Source: Hyphomonas sp.
Lineage (GTDB): Bacteria > Pseudomonadota > Alphaproteobacteria > Caulobacterales > Hyphomonadaceae
Assembly: GCF_018402285.1 (NCBI RefSeq)
Contig: NZ_JAGYJH010000003.1
Coordinates: 1,364,001 to 1,428,000 of the forward strand
Direction of reading: 5' to 3'
Length of the DNA stretch: 64,000 nucleotides
Positions 62,985 through 64,000 of this stretch are shown here, one piece after another (the first letter of the stretch is position 1; every line of letters starts with the position of its first letter). Under the pieces are notes generated by a model. It was not told the DNA's origin, did not search any database, and was given only the letters and a program-made list of their open reading frames with translations. The translations under genes were made by a program, and so were the position numbers.

Positions 62985-64000
62985 ATGACAGACCGTTTCG
63001 CGGCGTTCCGGTATTCTTCCTATGCCCGCTATTTCATCTCGCGCTTCTTCACATCGTTCTCGGTGCAGGTTCTGTCGGTTGCGGTTGGCTGGCAGATCTA
63101 TGACGCGACGCGCGATCCGGCGCTGCTGGGATGGATCGGGCTCGTCCAGTTCCTGCCGGCCCTCTGCCTTGTCGTTGTGACTGGCAATGTGGCAGACCGG
63201 CTGGGCCGGCGCCTTGTCATGGCCTGCGCGATGCTGCTGATGATGGCCTGCGCGGGCGCCATCCTCTACCTTGCCACGACTGACCAGTTCGCGCCGGTCC
63301 TTGTGCTGAGCGTGCTGACCCTGTTCGGGGTGGCGCGCGCCTTTTATGGCCCGGCCTCGACCAGCCTTGCGGTCAATCTTGTGCCCAGGGAAGTGTTTCC
63401 CAATGCGGTGGGGTGGATATCTTCCTCCTGGCAGCTGGCGACGATTGCCGGACCGGTGGCAGGCGGGCTGCTCTACGGCCTCTCGCCCATGGCCGCCTAT
63501 GGCACCGCCACGACCCTCTTTGCCTTGGGCGCCGCGCTTATCCTGACGATCCCCAAGCCCATCCAGCAGGTCGACAAGGCGCCCACGACCCTCTCCAGCC
63601 TCCTTGGGGGCTTCAGCTATATCTGGAAGGAGAAGATCGTTCTGGGCGCCATCACGCTCGATCTCTTTGCGGTGCTGCTGGGCGGGGCGGTGGCGCTGAT
63701 GCCGGTCTATGCCCGGGATATCCTGGATGTCGGCGAGTTGGGCCTTGGCCTCCTGCGGGCCGCGCCGGGCGTGGGGGCGATCATCGCCATCGCGCTGATC
63801 ACGGCGTTCCCGATCCGGGACTATGCCGGGTGGATCCTGCTCGTGTCGGTTGGGTTCTTCGGCCTCGCAACCGCTGTGTTTGGCGCCTCAACCCTCGCCT
63901 GGGTCTCGATCCTGGCGCTGATTTGTGTGGGCGGTTTCGACATGATCTCGGTCTATGTCCGCGAGATACTGGTGCAGATCCGGACGCCCGATCAGCTGCG
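62985..64000 (+). CDS. MFS transporter, N-terminal part (cut by window edge)
   Basis: About 338 residues inside the window, running off the right edge. Roughly nine hydrophobic segments are seen. SVQVLSVAVGWQIYDATRDPALLGWIGLVQFLPALCLVVVTGNVADRLGRRL carries the conserved MFS loop (GNVADRLGRR) after segment 2. The chain resembles the MFS_3/EntS efflux group. Substrate unknown. Confidence 0.9.
   Translation, partial: MTDRFAAFRYSSYARYFISRFFTSFSVQVLSVAVGWQIYDATRDPALLGWIGLVQFLPALCLVVVTGNVADRLGRRLVMACAMLLMMACAGAILYLATTDQFAPVLVLSVLTLFGVARAFYGPASTSLAVNLVPREVFPNAVGWISSSWQLATIAGPVAGGLLYGLSPMAAYGTATTLFALGAALILTIPKPIQQVDKAPTTLSSLLGGFSYIWKEKIVLGAITLDLFAVLLGGAVALMPVYARDILDVGELGLGLLRAAPGVGAIIAIALITAFPIRDYAGWILLVSVGFFGLATAVFGASTLAWVSILALICVGGFDMISVYVREILVQIRTPDQL

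Noticed and set aside
1..64000. Mobile elements, CRISPR arrays, tRNA or rRNA genes
   Set aside because: No transposase or integrase motifs, no regular short repeats with spacers and no tRNA-like cloverleaf were seen.

Overview
The window is a contiguous, GC-rich, densely coding stretch of an alphaproteobacterial chromosome. A complete PhyR/NepR/EcfG general stress response locus, a divK-pleD operon, GANTC sites ahead of divK, an alphaproteobacterial DinB with an N-terminal zinc ribbon, and the pyrB-pyrC-plsY-dprA gene order together point to the Caulobacterales/Hyphomonadaceae side (Hyphomonas-like). That placement is inference; no rRNA gene is present. I see no tRNA, insertion sequence, prophage or CRISPR array.

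Layout. 1-1786: a two-component system (kinase cut by the left edge) with a PepSY protein, divergent from a second PepSY-like gene; the gap between them carries three copies of a CCTGACAGG box. 1793-7377: a GAF-GGDEF diguanylate cyclase, a TauE/SafE permease overlapping a Tat-exported lipoprotein-type aminotransferase, and an HCCA-isomerase/SDR pair divergent from an HxlR regulator. 7598-18793: a stress-response region with an Rnk/GreA-like gene ending at an in-frame TGA, two HWE/HisKA_2-type kinases, CsbD, DUF1328, a frameshifted SLC13 transporter, two small envelope genes, phyR, nepR-ecfG-phyK, an entericidin-like lipoprotein, and a lipid kinase/metallophosphoesterase pair. Six exact GGAAC-N16/17-CGTT promoters lie in this region. 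18977-29190: catabolic and accessory enzymes (aldehyde dehydrogenase, acyl-CoA synthetase, M28 peptidase, GNAT, NTF2-like, sterol desaturase family, amidohydrolase, crotonase, PncC).

29193-43890 is mostly core: dnaB, rpsF-rpsR-rplI, fabD-fabG-acpP-fabF, mltG-yicC-gmk, rsmA-pdxA-surA-lptD. 44037-49866: pyrB, a pyrC that has lost its metal ligands, plsY, a dprA broken by frameshifts and a stop, an AEC transporter and ruvX. 49943-56803: gatC, gatA and gatB dispersed among unrelated genes. 56880-64000: HIT, GNAT-like, GDPD, RidA, dinB, divK-pleD and an MFS transporter cut by the right edge.

The most notable points are the sigma-EcfG promoter cluster, which defines a local stress regulon; the decayed dprA, which suggests loss of natural transformation; the metal-ligand-less PyrC; an SDR with its catalytic Tyr replaced by Phe; and an apparently exported PLP enzyme encoded with a TauE-type exporter. 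No single locus looks like a wholly new defence or mobile system.
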